DNA of 39,499 nucleotides, taken from NCBI GenBank assembly GCA_902776545.1, contig CACYQO010000057.1, forward strand, positions 761-40,259. The letters run 5' to 3'. Below the pieces are notes generated by a model. That model had not been told where the DNA came from and did not search any database. It worked only from the letters and a program-made list of their open reading frames with translations. This DNA comes from an uncultured Prevotellaceae bacterium (lineage in GTDB: Bacteria; Bacteroidota; Bacteroidia; Bacteroidales; Bacteroidaceae). How positions within the stretch are numbered: position 1 is the stretch's first letter; each line of letters begins with the position of its first letter. Position numbers and translations under genes: made by a program. This document shows, piece after piece, positions 14,982-23,518 of the stretch.

Positions 14982-15812
14982 ATGGCAATAGTAATTGGTA
15001 TTGACGTGGGTATCTCAACCACAAAGATTGTTGGCATTAAGAACGGTAAGGTCACAGCCCCCATCAGCATCACGGCGGCAGACCCTATCACCTCCCTCTA
15101 TGGTGCATTCGGCAAATACCTGCACGACAACGACATCGACCTGAAGGATGTGGAGCAGGTGATGCTCACCGGTGTAGGCGCAGCCTATATCGACACCCCC
15201 ATCTACGGACTGCCCACCGCCAAGTCTGAGGAGTTCGTGGCCGACGGTCTCGGCGCGAAGTACGAGTCAAAACTCGACCACGCCATCGTCGTCTCGATGG
15301 GTACTGGTACGACCTTCATCCGTTGCGACGGTTCCGAGATGAAGCACATCGGCGGTATCGGCGTCGGCGGAGGCACGCTCGCCGGACTTTCCCGTATCAT
15401 GCTCAACACCAGCGACATCACACAGGTGGTGGCGATGGCCAAGCAGGGTAACGTGCGCAACATCGACCTCGTCATCGGCGATATCAGCGCCCATCCCCTC
15501 CCCGGACTGCCTATGGACACCACGGCCTCCAACTTTGCCAAAGCTCAGAGCGACGCCTCAAAGGAAGACATCGCCGCCGGACTGATCAAGATGGTGCTGC
15601 AGAGCATCGGTTCTGCCGCCTGGCTCGCCTCCTTAGGCAGTGACATCCGCGACTTTGTGCTCATCGGCAACCTCTCCCTGCTGCCACAATGCAAGGAAGT
15701 GTTCCCCGGTCTTGAGAAACTCTACGACATCCGTTTCCACGTACCCAAGCACTCCCAGTACTGCACGGCTATCGGCGCAGCACTCGACTATACAATCAAC
15801 GGAAAGAAATAA
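14982..15812 (+). CDS. coaW: type II pantothenate kinase
   Basis: A 276-residue kinase of the eukaryotic-like (type II) family that phosphorylates pantothenate, the first step of coenzyme A synthesis. The ASKHA fold is clear: phosphate-1 motif IGIDVGISTTKIVGI at the N-terminus, VSMGTGTTFI as phosphate-2, GGIGVGGGTLAGLS, and the C-terminal IGNLSLLPQ and AIGAALDY adenosine segments. ATG 14982 (MAIVIGIDVG) is the natural start because upstream codons lie in a word repeat. It appears to be a single-gene unit ending in a hairpin shared with the convergent TolC-like gene. Confidence 0.92.
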   Translation: MAIVIGIDVGISTTKIVGIKNGKVTAPISITAADPITSLYGAFGKYLHDNDIDLKDVEQVMLTGVGAAYIDTPIYGLPTAKSEEFVADGLGAKYESKLDHAIVVSMGTGTTFIRCDGSEMKHIGGIGVGGGTLAGLSRIMLNTSDITQVVAMAKQGNVRNIDLVIGDISAHPLPGLPMDTTASNFAKAQSDASKEDIAAGLIKMVLQSIGSAAWLASLGSDIRDFVLIGNLSLLPQCKEVFPGLEKLYDIRFHVPKHSQYCTAIGAALDYTINGKK

Positions 15813-15817
15813 ATACA

Positions 15818-15844
15818 AGTCCGTGGGTTACTGACCCACGGACT
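15818..15844. terminator. bidirectional terminator between coaW and the TolC-like gene
   Basis: AGTCCGTGGGT (15818-15828) pairs perfectly with ACCCACGGACT (15834-15844) around a five-base loop. Its right arm encodes the last codons of the convergent efflux channel gene. T-rich sequence on the plus strand after it is modest (TGTTTGT). Confidence 0.65.
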
Positions 15845-17216
15845 GTTTGTATTCCAACAATTTGTTCTGATAGGCAGCGAAGGCATCGGTATGCTTGTCG
15901 CAGGCCTGTTGATAGATCAGCTGGGCTTCGAGGAAGTCTGACATCCTACACGTACCAGCCTGATAGAAGTTCCTGTGCAGACGCAGGTTCTCCTCAGCCT
16001 GCGTGATACCCTTCTGAGTGATCTGCAACTGCTGGTACGACTCCTCCACCCCATTCCAGGCGTTTTGCATACGTATCTTCAGCAGTTCGGCATTGTCGGC
16101 CTGCTGTTCCTGTGCCTTCTGATGGGCGATGGTCTTGCGCTTGATAGCATGCGAACCACCCCACCAGTCGGAGATGGGCACGCTGACGGTGGCGAAGATC
16201 ATCCCGAAACTATGGTCATTATCCAACAGGTTATGGTAGTTATACCCCGCTCCCACAGCCACCGACGGCAGGTTCTGTCCCACAGCCAGCTTCTTCTGGA
16301 GTCCCGTAGCCTCCACCTGCTTGCCCAACAACTGATACTCCGCCGTCGAGAGCAGCGCCTGCTGATGATCCTGCTTCAACAAGACCGGCGACGTGACATC
16401 CGTCTGATAACTGATGGTAAACGACGTGTCACGCAGTCCACAGAACTGAGTCATCAGCAGTCTCACGATGGAGATGGCGTTGGCCACCTTCAGTTTCTGA
16501 CTCTCGACATCATTCTGCCGGATCTCCACCTGCAGCCGGTCATTGGGCAGAACCACTCCGGCCTGCACCGCCACATCCACATCCTTATGGATATCGCGCA
16601 GAAGCGTATCGACGGCATCGATGGTCTTCATCTTCTCCTCCAGCGACACCAGCTGCCAGAAATACTGTTCGGCGGTCTTCTCCACCTCTTGCTCAGACAA
16701 CTGCATCTGCAGACGACTCACGTCCTCACCTACCTTCGCCAGTTTGTTGCCGTTGATGATCTGACCGCCCACGAAGACAGGCTGCACGGCCGTGAGCGCC
16801 CCGATGGTACCGTTTTTCAGCATCGAGATGTTGATGGGACTGGCAAGCGCCGCCAGCATCTCTGCCGGGAACAATTGTCCCAGTTCAGCCCCTATCTCTA
16901 GCGGAATGGCATCCGACAGATTGATGGAGGTCTCTGCCATACCCTTGTTGGCGTTGAACCAGAGTCCCGTACCGCTGATGTTGGGGAAATACTTCGTGAA
17001 GGCCTCCTTGCGCTGCTGCTGGGCCGCCTCGATGTCATATCGTGCCGAGCGGATGGCGATATTATTCTGCAAGGCAGAGTCCTTAATCTGCTCCAATGTA
17101 TATGCTTGTGCAAATGCTTTGTTAGAACACAGAGATACAGAGACACAGAGCAGCACACAAAGAGATAGAACTCTGTACCTCTGTGTCTCTGTGTTCAATC
17201 TACAAATATTCCTCAT
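15828..17216 (-). CDS. TolC-family outer-membrane efflux channel
   Basis: A 462-residue protein of the outer-membrane efflux family (two OEP repeats): periplasmic coiled-coil helices and two beta segments. Typical parts are YTLEQIKDSALQNNIAIRSA at the mature N-terminus, TAVQPVFVGGQIINGNKLAK and ATVSVPISDWWGGSHAIKRK. It is the outer part of the tripartite pump encoded by the two genes upstream in the same operon (7-base gap to the RND gene). The signal peptide is odd: residues 7-31, with the hydrophobic core VLSLCVLLCVSVSLC, come from an ACACAGAG word palindrome; the cleavage site NKAFA-QAY follows. Confidence 0.9.
   Translation of the reverse strand: MRNICRLNTETQRYRVLSLCVLLCVSVSLCSNKAFAQAYTLEQIKDSALQNNIAIRSARYDIEAAQQQRKEAFTKYFPNISGTGLWFNANKGMAETSINLSDAIPLEIGAELGQLFPAEMLAALASPINISMLKNGTIGALTAVQPVFVGGQIINGNKLAKVGEDVSRLQMQLSEQEVEKTAEQYFWQLVSLEEKMKTIDAVDTLLRDIHKDVDVAVQAGVVLPNDRLQVEIRQNDVESQKLKVANAISIVRLLMTQFCGLRDTSFTISYQTDVTSPVLLKQDHQQALLSTAEYQLLGKQVEATGLQKKLAVGQNLPSVAVGAGYNYHNLLDNDHSFGMIFATVSVPISDWWGGSHAIKRKTIAHQKAQEQQADNAELLKIRMQNAWNGVEESYQQLQITQKGITQAEENLRLHRNFYQAGTCRMSDFLEAQLIYQQACDKHTDAFAAYQNKLLEYKQSVGQ
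17125..17196. repeat. ACACAGAG word-repeat palindrome forming a signal peptide
   Basis: Left arm 17125-17150 and right arm 17171-17196 (26 bases each) are inverted with two or three mismatches around a 20-base loop. Both consist of ACACAGAG/ATACAGAG words. The element is in frame and encodes most of the N-terminus of the TolC-like protein. Confidence 0.88.
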
Positions 17217-17222
17217 ACCTAA

Positions 17223-20200
17223 TTACTTTTTAGTTGACACTTTCCAATAAATCACGGGCAGCATCATCACCACCATGATGAGCGAGCCGATGCCACCGGC
17301 GAAGATGGTCACACCCACAGGCATCCAGAACGACGACTGGGCGAGGATCATCGGCACCACTCCGACAGCCGTCGTGGCCGTGGTGAGGAAGATGGGCACC
17401 ATACGTCGCTTGCCCGCATCGTAGGCCGCCTGCTTCACCGCCTCGTTATACTCTTTACTCTCACCTCTTACCTCTAACCTCTTATCTCTTATGAGATTGA
17501 TGGCGTGTTCGAAGATGAGGATCTCGTTACGCATGATCATACCCATCAGCGTGATCAGACCGAAGATAGACGTCAGACCGAGGGCACGGTTCATCAGTCC
17601 CAGACCGATCAGCGCCCCGGGAATCATCAATGCCAGGGCAGCCATGCACACCAGCGTGATGCCATACTTCTGGAAGTTGAACAACAGGAAGAAGAACACG
17701 ATGACGAGTGCGATGGCCATACCTCCCACGATCTGCGGGATAGCCTCATCGCCATACTCTAACTCTCCGCCCACCTCCGTGCGCACACCCTGCGGCAGAA
17801 GAATCTCCTCCTGCATGATCCGGGCAATCTCACTCTCTACGGGCGCCGTGAAGATGCCCTGACGGAAGTGTCCCGTCACCGTGATGCAGCGTTCACCGCC
17901 ACGGTGCATGATGCGGCTCTCCGTCCAGCGGGGCGTCACGTCGGATATCGAACGAAGGGGCACCGTGCTGTTACTACTGTACAAACCTGACGAACCGAGT
18001 GTCGTGGGCGAGGTGATGCCGAGGTTGGCGATGCCGGCAAAGGTCATGTCGGCGTCATCCTTCACCACGATGGGCAGCTCGTAGTTGTCCTCCCAGATCT
18101 GTCCCACACGCAGGTCACTCGACGTGGCTGACAACGCCAGCTGTGCCGTCGTACGGGTGATGCCCAACTGTGCCGACTTCACGGGGTCGAGCTTCACGTT
18201 GATGATCGGATAAGGCTGCAGATAGTCGGTATGCACCCATTCCAGATCAGGCATCTGCCGCATCTTCTCCATCAGCCTGTCTGCCACCACATGCAGCGAG
18301 TCGAGGTTGTCGCCATAGAAGCGGTATTCCATTTCCGGCACCTCCAGATAGTCCAGCCTCTTGAACTTCACATAGGCATTGGGGAAGGCCTCACTCAGCA
18401 TCGGCTGGTATTTGGCCAGCAGGTCGAGCGTGGCATATTCGTCCGTGGTGTTCACGATGAACTGGGCGAAGTTATTACCAGCCAACTGCGGGGCGTAAGC
18501 ATCCATAAATCGTGGCGACGAGCAGCCGAGGAAGGCCGTGATACCCACAACGCGGTCGTCCTTCTCCAGCACGTGGTGTACGGAGTCGGCAATCTGTTCC
18601 GTCTCTGCCAGTCCCTTGCCGTCGGGCAGGAAGATTTCTACGGCAAACTGGTCACGGTCGGCGTATGGGAACAGACGTATCTTCAGCGTCGGCAGGATGA
18701 GCAGCGAAATCAGGATGATGGCGATGCCGCCTGTGATGGTCAGCCAAGGATGACTGAAGGTCCAGTCGAGGCCCTTGTCATACGTCCTTTGAACCCACTT
18801 CGTGATGGCATTGCCGTCGGTACTCACCTTACCCGGCTTGATGATCATCACCTCAAGGAAGGGGATCACCGTCACAGCCAGCACCAGCGACACCATCAGA
18901 TTGATAGTAATGGTCCACGGGAAGTCATGCATGGCGTCGAGGAACATACCCTTCAGCGTGATGAGGAAGGGGAAGAAGATGGCGCAGATGCAGATTGTGG
19001 CGAGCATCATCGGCATGAAATACTGCTTGGCCGAGTCAATGGCCGCCCGCTTGGGTTCGTAGCCCTTGTTGAGATATTCCAGATAACCGTCGATGACCAC
19101 GATCGAGTTATCGACAATCATTCCTAACACCACGATGAGCGCCGCTAAGGTGACGATGTTCAGTTCGATGCCCGCTATATACATCACCGCCACCGAGACG
19201 AACGTGCTCAGCGGGATGGTGATGGCGGCGACGATGGCCGAGCGCAGGGGGAAGAGCACCATCATCACGACGATAATGATGATCATGGCAATGAAGAGGT
19301 CGCGCAGGAAGTTGGTCACACTCAGGGCCACCACCTTCGGCTTGTCGGCGATGCGCGTCACCTTCACGTCGGCAGGCAGCTCGTTCTTTCGAAAGTCATC
19401 GAGCACCTTGTCAACCTCCTTGCCATACTCCACCACATTGTTGCCGGGCGTCATCTCCATCGAGATCAGCATACACGGATGACCGTCCTGTTCGATGCGG
19501 CTGGCCATCGGTTCATATTCACGCACCACCTGGGCCACGTCCCTCACCCTGGCCACCTTGCCGGTGACGGGGTCGGAGAAGATGATCTGGTTGGCAATCT
19601 CCTCCTCGGTATTCTCCATCGCCTCTACGTAGATGGGTATCTGCTGGTCGTCATCGTCGATGCTACCGCTCATTGTGGTAAGACCCTGAGCCTGCAGACG
19701 GCTGAAGAGCAACTGCTGTCCGATGCCGTAGGCCTGCAGCCGCTGACGATCCACATAGAGCGAGATCTGCTGCTTCTGTTCGCCGAACAGTTTCACGTTC
19801 GCTACCGACGGGATGCGGCGCAGACGGTCGCTCAAATTATCACTATATTCCTTCAGTTCCCGATAACTGCGCTGGTCGCTCTCGATGGCGATAAGCAGCG
19901 CCGAGGTGTTACCGAAGTCATCGTTCACCACGACGGCCAGCACGCCGTTGGGCAACTGCATCTTGAAATCGTTCAGACCGTGCTTGATCTTACTCCACAC
20001 CTCGTCCTTGTTGTTCACGTCGTCGTTCAGCTTCACCATCACGATACACAGGCCGTTCTGCGACTGAGTGGTGGTCTTCACACGGTTCACCTCGCCATAG
20101 GTGAAGAGGTAACGCTCCAGCGGACGCGCCACCTGCTGTTCCACTTCCTCGCTCGTGGCACCGGGATAGACGGCCGCCACCACACCCTGACGGATGGTCG

Positions 20201-20378
20201 CATGCGGGAACTCATCCTTCGGCATGTCCCACATACCGAAGACGCCCAACACGAACAGGATGCCGATGATGAGCAGCGATATCGGGTAATGATCCAATGG
20301 CCATTTCAGCCAACCTAAGCCCCCTAAGTTAGGGGGTTGGGGGTCTGAGCCATTGCTTTTGTAATTATTTGTTTCCAT
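17223..20378 (-). CDS. RND-family efflux transporter (AcrB/HAE1-like)
   Basis: A 1051-residue inner-membrane proton-driven pump with two similar halves, each with one TM helix, a large periplasmic domain and five more TM helices. Seen: N-terminal TM (PISLLIIGILFVLGVFGMW), AVYPGATSEEVEQQVARPLE, the TM4 segment IVTLAALIVVLGMIVDNSIVV, and the second-half GLTSIFGLITLMGMIMRNEI and TTATTAVGVVPMIL. The acidic residues usual for proton relay are partly replaced around GMIVDN. Two word repeats are read in frame: residues 11-20 (DPQPPNLGGLG) before the first TM and about 963-976 (RDKRLEVRGESKEYN) in a cytoplasmic loop. Middle gene of the adaptor-pump-channel operon. Confidence 0.92.
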   Translation of the reverse strand: METNNYKSNGSDPQPPNLGGLGWLKWPLDHYPISLLIIGILFVLGVFGMWDMPKDEFPHATIRQGVVAAVYPGATSEEVEQQVARPLERYLFTYGEVNRVKTTTQSQNGLCIVMVKLNDDVNNKDEVWSKIKHGLNDFKMQLPNGVLAVVVNDDFGNTSALLIAIESDQRSYRELKEYSDNLSDRLRRIPSVANVKLFGEQKQQISLYVDRQRLQAYGIGQQLLFSRLQAQGLTTMSGSIDDDDQQIPIYVEAMENTEEEIANQIIFSDPVTGKVARVRDVAQVVREYEPMASRIEQDGHPCMLISMEMTPGNNVVEYGKEVDKVLDDFRKNELPADVKVTRIADKPKVVALSVTNFLRDLFIAMIIIIVVMMVLFPLRSAIVAAITIPLSTFVSVAVMYIAGIELNIVTLAALIVVLGMIVDNSIVVIDGYLEYLNKGYEPKRAAIDSAKQYFMPMMLATICICAIFFPFLITLKGMFLDAMHDFPWTITINLMVSLVLAVTVIPFLEVMIIKPGKVSTDGNAITKWVQRTYDKGLDWTFSHPWLTITGGIAIILISLLILPTLKIRLFPYADRDQFAVEIFLPDGKGLAETEQIADSVHHVLEKDDRVVGITAFLGCSSPRFMDAYAPQLAGNNFAQFIVNTTDEYATLDLLAKYQPMLSEAFPNAYVKFKRLDYLEVPEMEYRFYGDNLDSLHVVADRLMEKMRQMPDLEWVHTDYLQPYPIINVKLDPVKSAQLGITRTTAQLALSATSSDLRVGQIWEDNYELPIVVKDDADMTFAGIANLGITSPTTLGSSGLYSSNSTVPLRSISDVTPRWTESRIMHRGGERCITVTGHFRQGIFTAPVESEIARIMQEEILLPQGVRTEVGGELEYGDEAIPQIVGGMAIALVIVFFFLLFNFQKYGITLVCMAALALMIPGALIGLGLMNRALGLTSIFGLITLMGMIMRNEILIFEHAINLIRDKRLEVRGESKEYNEAVKQAAYDAGKRRMVPIFLTTATTAVGVVPMILAQSSFWMPVGVTIFAGGIGSLIMVVMMLPVIYWKVSTKK
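17451..17490. repeat. CCTCTTA word repeat inside the RND gene
   Basis: Five iterations of CTCTTAC/CCTCTTA/CTCTAAC words, read on the minus strand as a charged stretch in a cytoplasmic loop near TM11. One arm only. Confidence 0.75.
20317..20348. repeat. CCCCCTAA palindrome in the RND N-terminus
   Basis: CCCCCTAA at 20320-20327 is inverted at 20329-20336 around one base and followed by GGGGGTCTG. It is read in frame before the first TM helix. It faces the matching element at 20411-20440 in the opposite orientation. Confidence 0.75.
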
Positions 20379-20410
20379 TTATTCAAAATCAAATGATGAG
20401 GGCACTTGTT

Positions 20411-20440
20411 CAGACCCCCATCCCCCTAATTTAGGGGGCT
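20411..20440. repeat. CCCCCTAA palindrome between adaptor and RND genes
   Basis: CAGACCCCCA followed by CCCCCTAATTTAGGGGG (20422-20438). It touches the stop codon of the adaptor gene (20439-20441). Same family as 6055-6091 and 20317-20348. Confidence 0.75.
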
Positions 20441-21470
20441 AATAGATGACTTTTGTTCCGTCGCTCAGTTTCTGATAGCCCTCGGTGACGATGCGCTGGC
20501 CGAGGTTGATGCCATCCACGACAGAGATATAATTACCACGCGTACTGCCGAGCGTCACCGTCTGACGGTGTACCGTACTGTCCTTGTCGATGGTCCAGAC
20601 GAACAACGTGCCGTCGGAACCCTTCTGCACCGACGTCACAGGAATCGACTTGCCGCTGAGCGAGGCAGAGCCTTCGGGCGTGAACTTCACGCTGGCCACC
20701 ATGCCGGGCAACAGCTTACGGTCTGCGTTCGCCACGTTGATGCGGATGTCGTAGGTATGCGTCAGCGCGTCGGCCATCACACCCTTCTCGATCCTTCCGC
20801 CCTCGAAGCTACTGCCGATGGCATCCACCTGGATGGCGGAACGCGTGTCGGCGCTAATGCTGCCGATCTCCGCCTCGGGGATAGCCACCTTCACCTTCAC
20901 CGTCGAGATGTCGAGAATGTTCACCACAGCCTGCGAGGGCATCGCCGTCTCACCGGCACCGATGATCTTCTTACCGATGATGCCGCTCACAGGCGCCGTC
21001 AGCTGACAGTCGGCCAGGTTCTTCTTCGCCACTTCGAGCTGCGACTTCGCCTGGGCCACCTTGCTCTGTATCTCCACCCATTGCACCTCGGGCAGCGCAC
21101 CATTGTCGTGCAACATCGTGTAACGTTTCAGCGCGTCGTCGGCCTGCGTCATCTGCGCCTCGGCACCGCTCAGCACGTTACGTGCCTGCGTGTCGTCCAT
21201 CTCGGCGATGAGCTGTCCACGGTTCACGGCCTGACCTTCGCTCACCAGCACGCGCTTCACCACACCCATGCCGGTGAAACTGACGGCCGTCGCCTCCCGT
21301 TCCTCAACAATGCCCACATACGTCTGGGCATTGTCTACGAATCCCGGCGACACCATCTGCGTCTTCACCCGTGTGGGAGCCTTCTGCTCCTGTTTGTCTT
21401 TCTCGCCACAGCTGCATAGCCCTACGGCCAGCAGCATGCCGACGGCCAGGCGGCAATCTATCCTCTTCAT
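20439..21470 (-). CDS. periplasmic adaptor (membrane fusion protein) of the RND pump
   Basis: A 343-residue HlyD/AcrA-type lipoprotein linking the RND pump and the outer-membrane channel. The lipobox is GLCSC (Cys near 20). Domain order: beta-barrel/lipoyl half GMGVVKRVLVSEGQAVNRGQ, alpha-hairpin (ARNVLSGAEAQMTQADDALKRY to KNLADCQL), second lipoyl half TAPVSGIIGKKIIGAGE, then beta-barrel and membrane-proximal domains. It starts 26 bases after the acid phosphatase gene, with no promoter box seen in the gap, so the pump may be expressed from the phosphatase/porin promoter. Confidence 0.92.
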   Translation of the reverse strand: MKRIDCRLAVGMLLAVGLCSCGEKDKQEQKAPTRVKTQMVSPGFVDNAQTYVGIVEEREATAVSFTGMGVVKRVLVSEGQAVNRGQLIAEMDDTQARNVLSGAEAQMTQADDALKRYTMLHDNGALPEVQWVEIQSKVAQAKSQLEVAKKNLADCQLTAPVSGIIGKKIIGAGETAMPSQAVVNILDISTVKVKVAIPEAEIGSISADTRSAIQVDAIGSSFEGGRIEKGVMADALTHTYDIRINVANADRKLLPGMVASVKFTPEGSASLSGKSIPVTSVQKGSDGTLFVWTIDKDSTVHRQTVTLGSTRGNYISVVDGINLGQRIVTEGYQKLSDGTKVIY

Positions 21471-21496
21471 AAGTCCAATTTAATTTAATCTACTGA

Positions 21497-22312
21497 TTAT
21501 CTTGCAGCAGCCTTGGCAGCTTTGGCGGCAGCCTTGGCACGCTTCTTCTGTTCCTTCTGCCAGGCCTTCATCTCGATGATGGTGGCCAGACCGGTCTTCA
21601 CGCGGAACTCCTCACGGGCCAGTCGCATCTGCTCTAAGAACCGCTCCGAGGTATGCAGCCTGGCATAGGCGGCGGCAGCAGCCAGACGGGCGGCATCCAC
21701 GTCGCTCTGCCAGTGGGCACCCACGATCACGCGACTCTCACCATACATCAGACCACGGGCCAGGATAGTGTCGGCACGGTCGGGATTGATCTCCGAGAGC
21801 AACAGGGCCGAGCTCCAGCCCAACAGCGTGTGACCAGAGGGATAGCTGCCGTTCTTCTTCAGATGCGGCTCATCGGCAGGATAGAGCGTCGGCTCATGGA
21901 AACGCACAAACGGACGCTTGCGCATATAATACCTCTTGGGCAGCCTGCAGATACTGTCGCACGTAGCCGTTCCCTCGCGCAACACCTTGTAGATCTCAGG
22001 TGTCTCCTCTTTCGAAATCTTCAGGCCGAACGGTTCGCTGAACTCACGGATGATGCAGTCGATACCGTACACGGCGTCGCGGATGGCGATGTCGGCACGC
22101 TCCTTGTTCTGGCGCATCTTCTTGCCCCAGAAATACTGCGTGATGTCGTAGGCGAACTGGGCGCTGGTAGTATCCGGGGGCGCCGGGCACCACTTGATCA
22201 TATCGGGCATCTCACCGGTAGTGAAATACGCATCAACGGGACTCTTGTCACTCTGTGCCTTTGCACATACTGCGGCCATCATCATCACGGCCAAAATCAT
22301 CATCTTTCTCAT
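21497..22312 (-). CDS. secreted PAP2-type acid phosphatase (class A-like)
   Basis: A 271-residue periplasmic phosphatase. It has a signal peptide (MRKMMILAVMMMAAVCAKA), then the three PAP2/vanadium-haloperoxidase motifs: KRYYMRKRPFVRF (KX6RP type), the SYPSGHTLLGW motif with catalytic His, and SRVIVGAHWQSDVDAAR with the second catalytic His. It should release phosphate from organic phosphomonoesters. The C-terminus ends in an unusual Lys/Ala-rich tail (KKRAKAAAKAAKAAAR), absent from the paralogue at 22756-23472. It follows the porin remnant in the same direction. Confidence 0.9.
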   Translation of the reverse strand: MRKMMILAVMMMAAVCAKAQSDKSPVDAYFTTGEMPDMIKWCPAPPDTTSAQFAYDITQYFWGKKMRQNKERADIAIRDAVYGIDCIIREFSEPFGLKISKEETPEIYKVLREGTATCDSICRLPKRYYMRKRPFVRFHEPTLYPADEPHLKKNGSYPSGHTLLGWSSALLLSEINPDRADTILARGLMYGESRVIVGAHWQSDVDAARLAAAAAYARLHTSERFLEQMRLAREEFRVKTGLATIIEMKAWQKEQKKRAKAAAKAAKAAAR

Positions 22313-22383
22313 AATTCTTTAATTTTTTAATTTTTTAATTTTATAATTCATTAATTTTTTACTTTTTTACCTTTTTACTTTTC
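22313..22383. repeat. TTTTTTAA / TTTTTACC word repeat
   Basis: AT-rich words of about eight bases (TTTTTTAA three or four times, then TTTTTTAC/CTTTTTAC) fill the gap between the porin remnant and the phosphatase start. No inverted arm. Confidence 0.6.
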
Positions 22384-22564
22384 CTAGAATTTCACCTGCA
22401 ATCGTGTCTCCAGTATCGTCACCCCGTTATCCTCAAAGCCACCACGGTCGACCACCTTCGTATACGAGGCACGCACGCGCCAGATCATATACTTGTTGGG
22501 ATAGAAGTTATAACAGAGCGCCCAGTCGTGCAGCCATCATTGTCAATACGCTTTTTTTCATCAT
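22384..22564 (-). pseudogene. remnant of an outer-membrane porin (OprP/OprO-like)
   Basis: ATG 22564 starts a signal-peptide-like MMKKSVLTMMAA. At about 22530 it is joined, out of frame, to a C-terminal barrel strand region reading HDWALCYNFYPNKYMIWRVR and ending VTILETRLQVKF-stop at 22384. This tail, with YNFYPNKYMIWRVRASYTKV, is typical of phosphate-selective porins of Bacteroidota. Nearly the whole barrel (some 300 or more residues) is missing. A porin upstream of an acid phosphatase makes functional sense (uptake of released phosphate). A real deletion and an assembly gap cannot be told apart here. Confidence 0.75.
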
Positions 22565-22604
22565 GTTATTGTTTTAAATTGATAGTCCTAATGTCATTCA
22601 GCTG

Positions 22605-22713
22605 CAAAGATACGAAGAATTTATGATTCAAGCAAGAATATCACAAAAAAAGTCCGTTTTCCCAATTTCCTCCCTTGAAAATTTGGAGGTGTCGCCAATA
22701 TTTCGTAACTTTG
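22605..22713. promoter_or_regulatory. divergent promoters for porin-phosphatase and second phosphatase
   Basis: Minus strand: TATCTTTG at 22612-22605, about 40 bases before the porin ATG. Plus strand: TTTG 22682-22685 and TAACTTTG 22706-22713, 20 bases apart, about 42 bases before ATG 22756. The two start regions are about 100 bases apart, so a shared regulator is possible. Confidence 0.7.
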
Positions 22714-22755
22714 CCCTCAGTTATCAATTCATTCATCCATACACTTAAACATCTT

Positions 22756-23472
22756 ATGAAGAAGTACATGATGACGGCCCTGCTGATGACGGCAGCCGTA
22801 TATGTTCAGGCACAGAGTAAACCGGAACCCTATTTCTCGTTCAGAGAGTTACCCAACATGCTGAAATGGTGCCCTGCCCCACCCGACACGACGGGCGCGG
22901 CCTTCACCTACGACATCATGCAGTATATGTGGGGCAAGGAGATGCGCCAGAACAAGGAGCGGGCCGACATTGCCATCCGCGATGCCGTGTACAGTCTGGA
23001 GTGCATCGCCCAGGAGTTCAGCGAGCCCTTCGGCCTGACCATTTCCGAGGAGAACACACCCGAGATCTGGAAGCTGCTCCGCGATGCCAAGGCCACTTGC
23101 GAGAACATGGGCGGCTTCCCCAAATATTACTATAAGCGCAAACGCCCGTTCATGCGATTCCAGGAACCCACGGCGACGCCCCAGTTCGAGCCCGATCTGC
23201 GCAGGAACTTCTCCTTCCCCTCCGGCCACACCATTCTCGGCTGGACGTCGGCCCTGCTGCTCACGGAGATCAATCCCGAGCGTGCCGACACCATCCTGGC
23301 GCGGGGCATGATGTACGGTGAGAGCCGCGTCATCGTCGGTGCCCATTGGCAGAGCGACGTCGATGCCGGCCGTCTGGCCTCCGCTGCCCTCTACGCCCGT
23401 TTGCACACCAGCGACCGTTTCCTCGAGCAGATGCGCCGCGCCCGCCAGGAGTTCCAAAAGAAAAGCAAATAA
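22756..23472 (+). CDS. secreted PAP2-type acid phosphatase, paralogue
   Basis: A 238-residue periplasmic phosphatase closely related to the product of 21497-22312 (for example the shared MRQNKERADIAIRDAVY and GAHWQSDVDA). Signal peptide MKKYMMTALLMTAAVYVQA, then KYYYKRKRPFMRF, SFPSGHTILGW and SRVIVGAHWQSDVDAGR with both catalytic His. ATG 22756 is chosen because it begins the signal peptide and follows a good promoter; upstream codons are not coding. The pair is divergent around the porin remnant, which suggests an inverted gene duplication. Confidence 0.92.
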   Translation: MKKYMMTALLMTAAVYVQAQSKPEPYFSFRELPNMLKWCPAPPDTTGAAFTYDIMQYMWGKEMRQNKERADIAIRDAVYSLECIAQEFSEPFGLTISEENTPEIWKLLRDAKATCENMGGFPKYYYKRKRPFMRFQEPTATPQFEPDLRRNFSFPSGHTILGWTSALLLTEINPERADTILARGMMYGESRVIVGAHWQSDVDAGRLASAALYARLHTSDRFLEQMRRARQEFQKKSK

Positions 23473-23479
23473 GAACATA

Positions 23480-23507
23480 AAGAACCCACGGCTTCCCGTG
23501 GGTTCTT
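23480..23507. terminator. bidirectional terminator hairpin
   Basis: AAGAACCCACGG (23480-23491) pairs perfectly with CCGTGGGTTCTT (23496-23507) around CTTC. It lies between two convergent genes. T runs on either side are short. Confidence 0.75.
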
Positions 23508-23518
23508 ACTCATATTGG

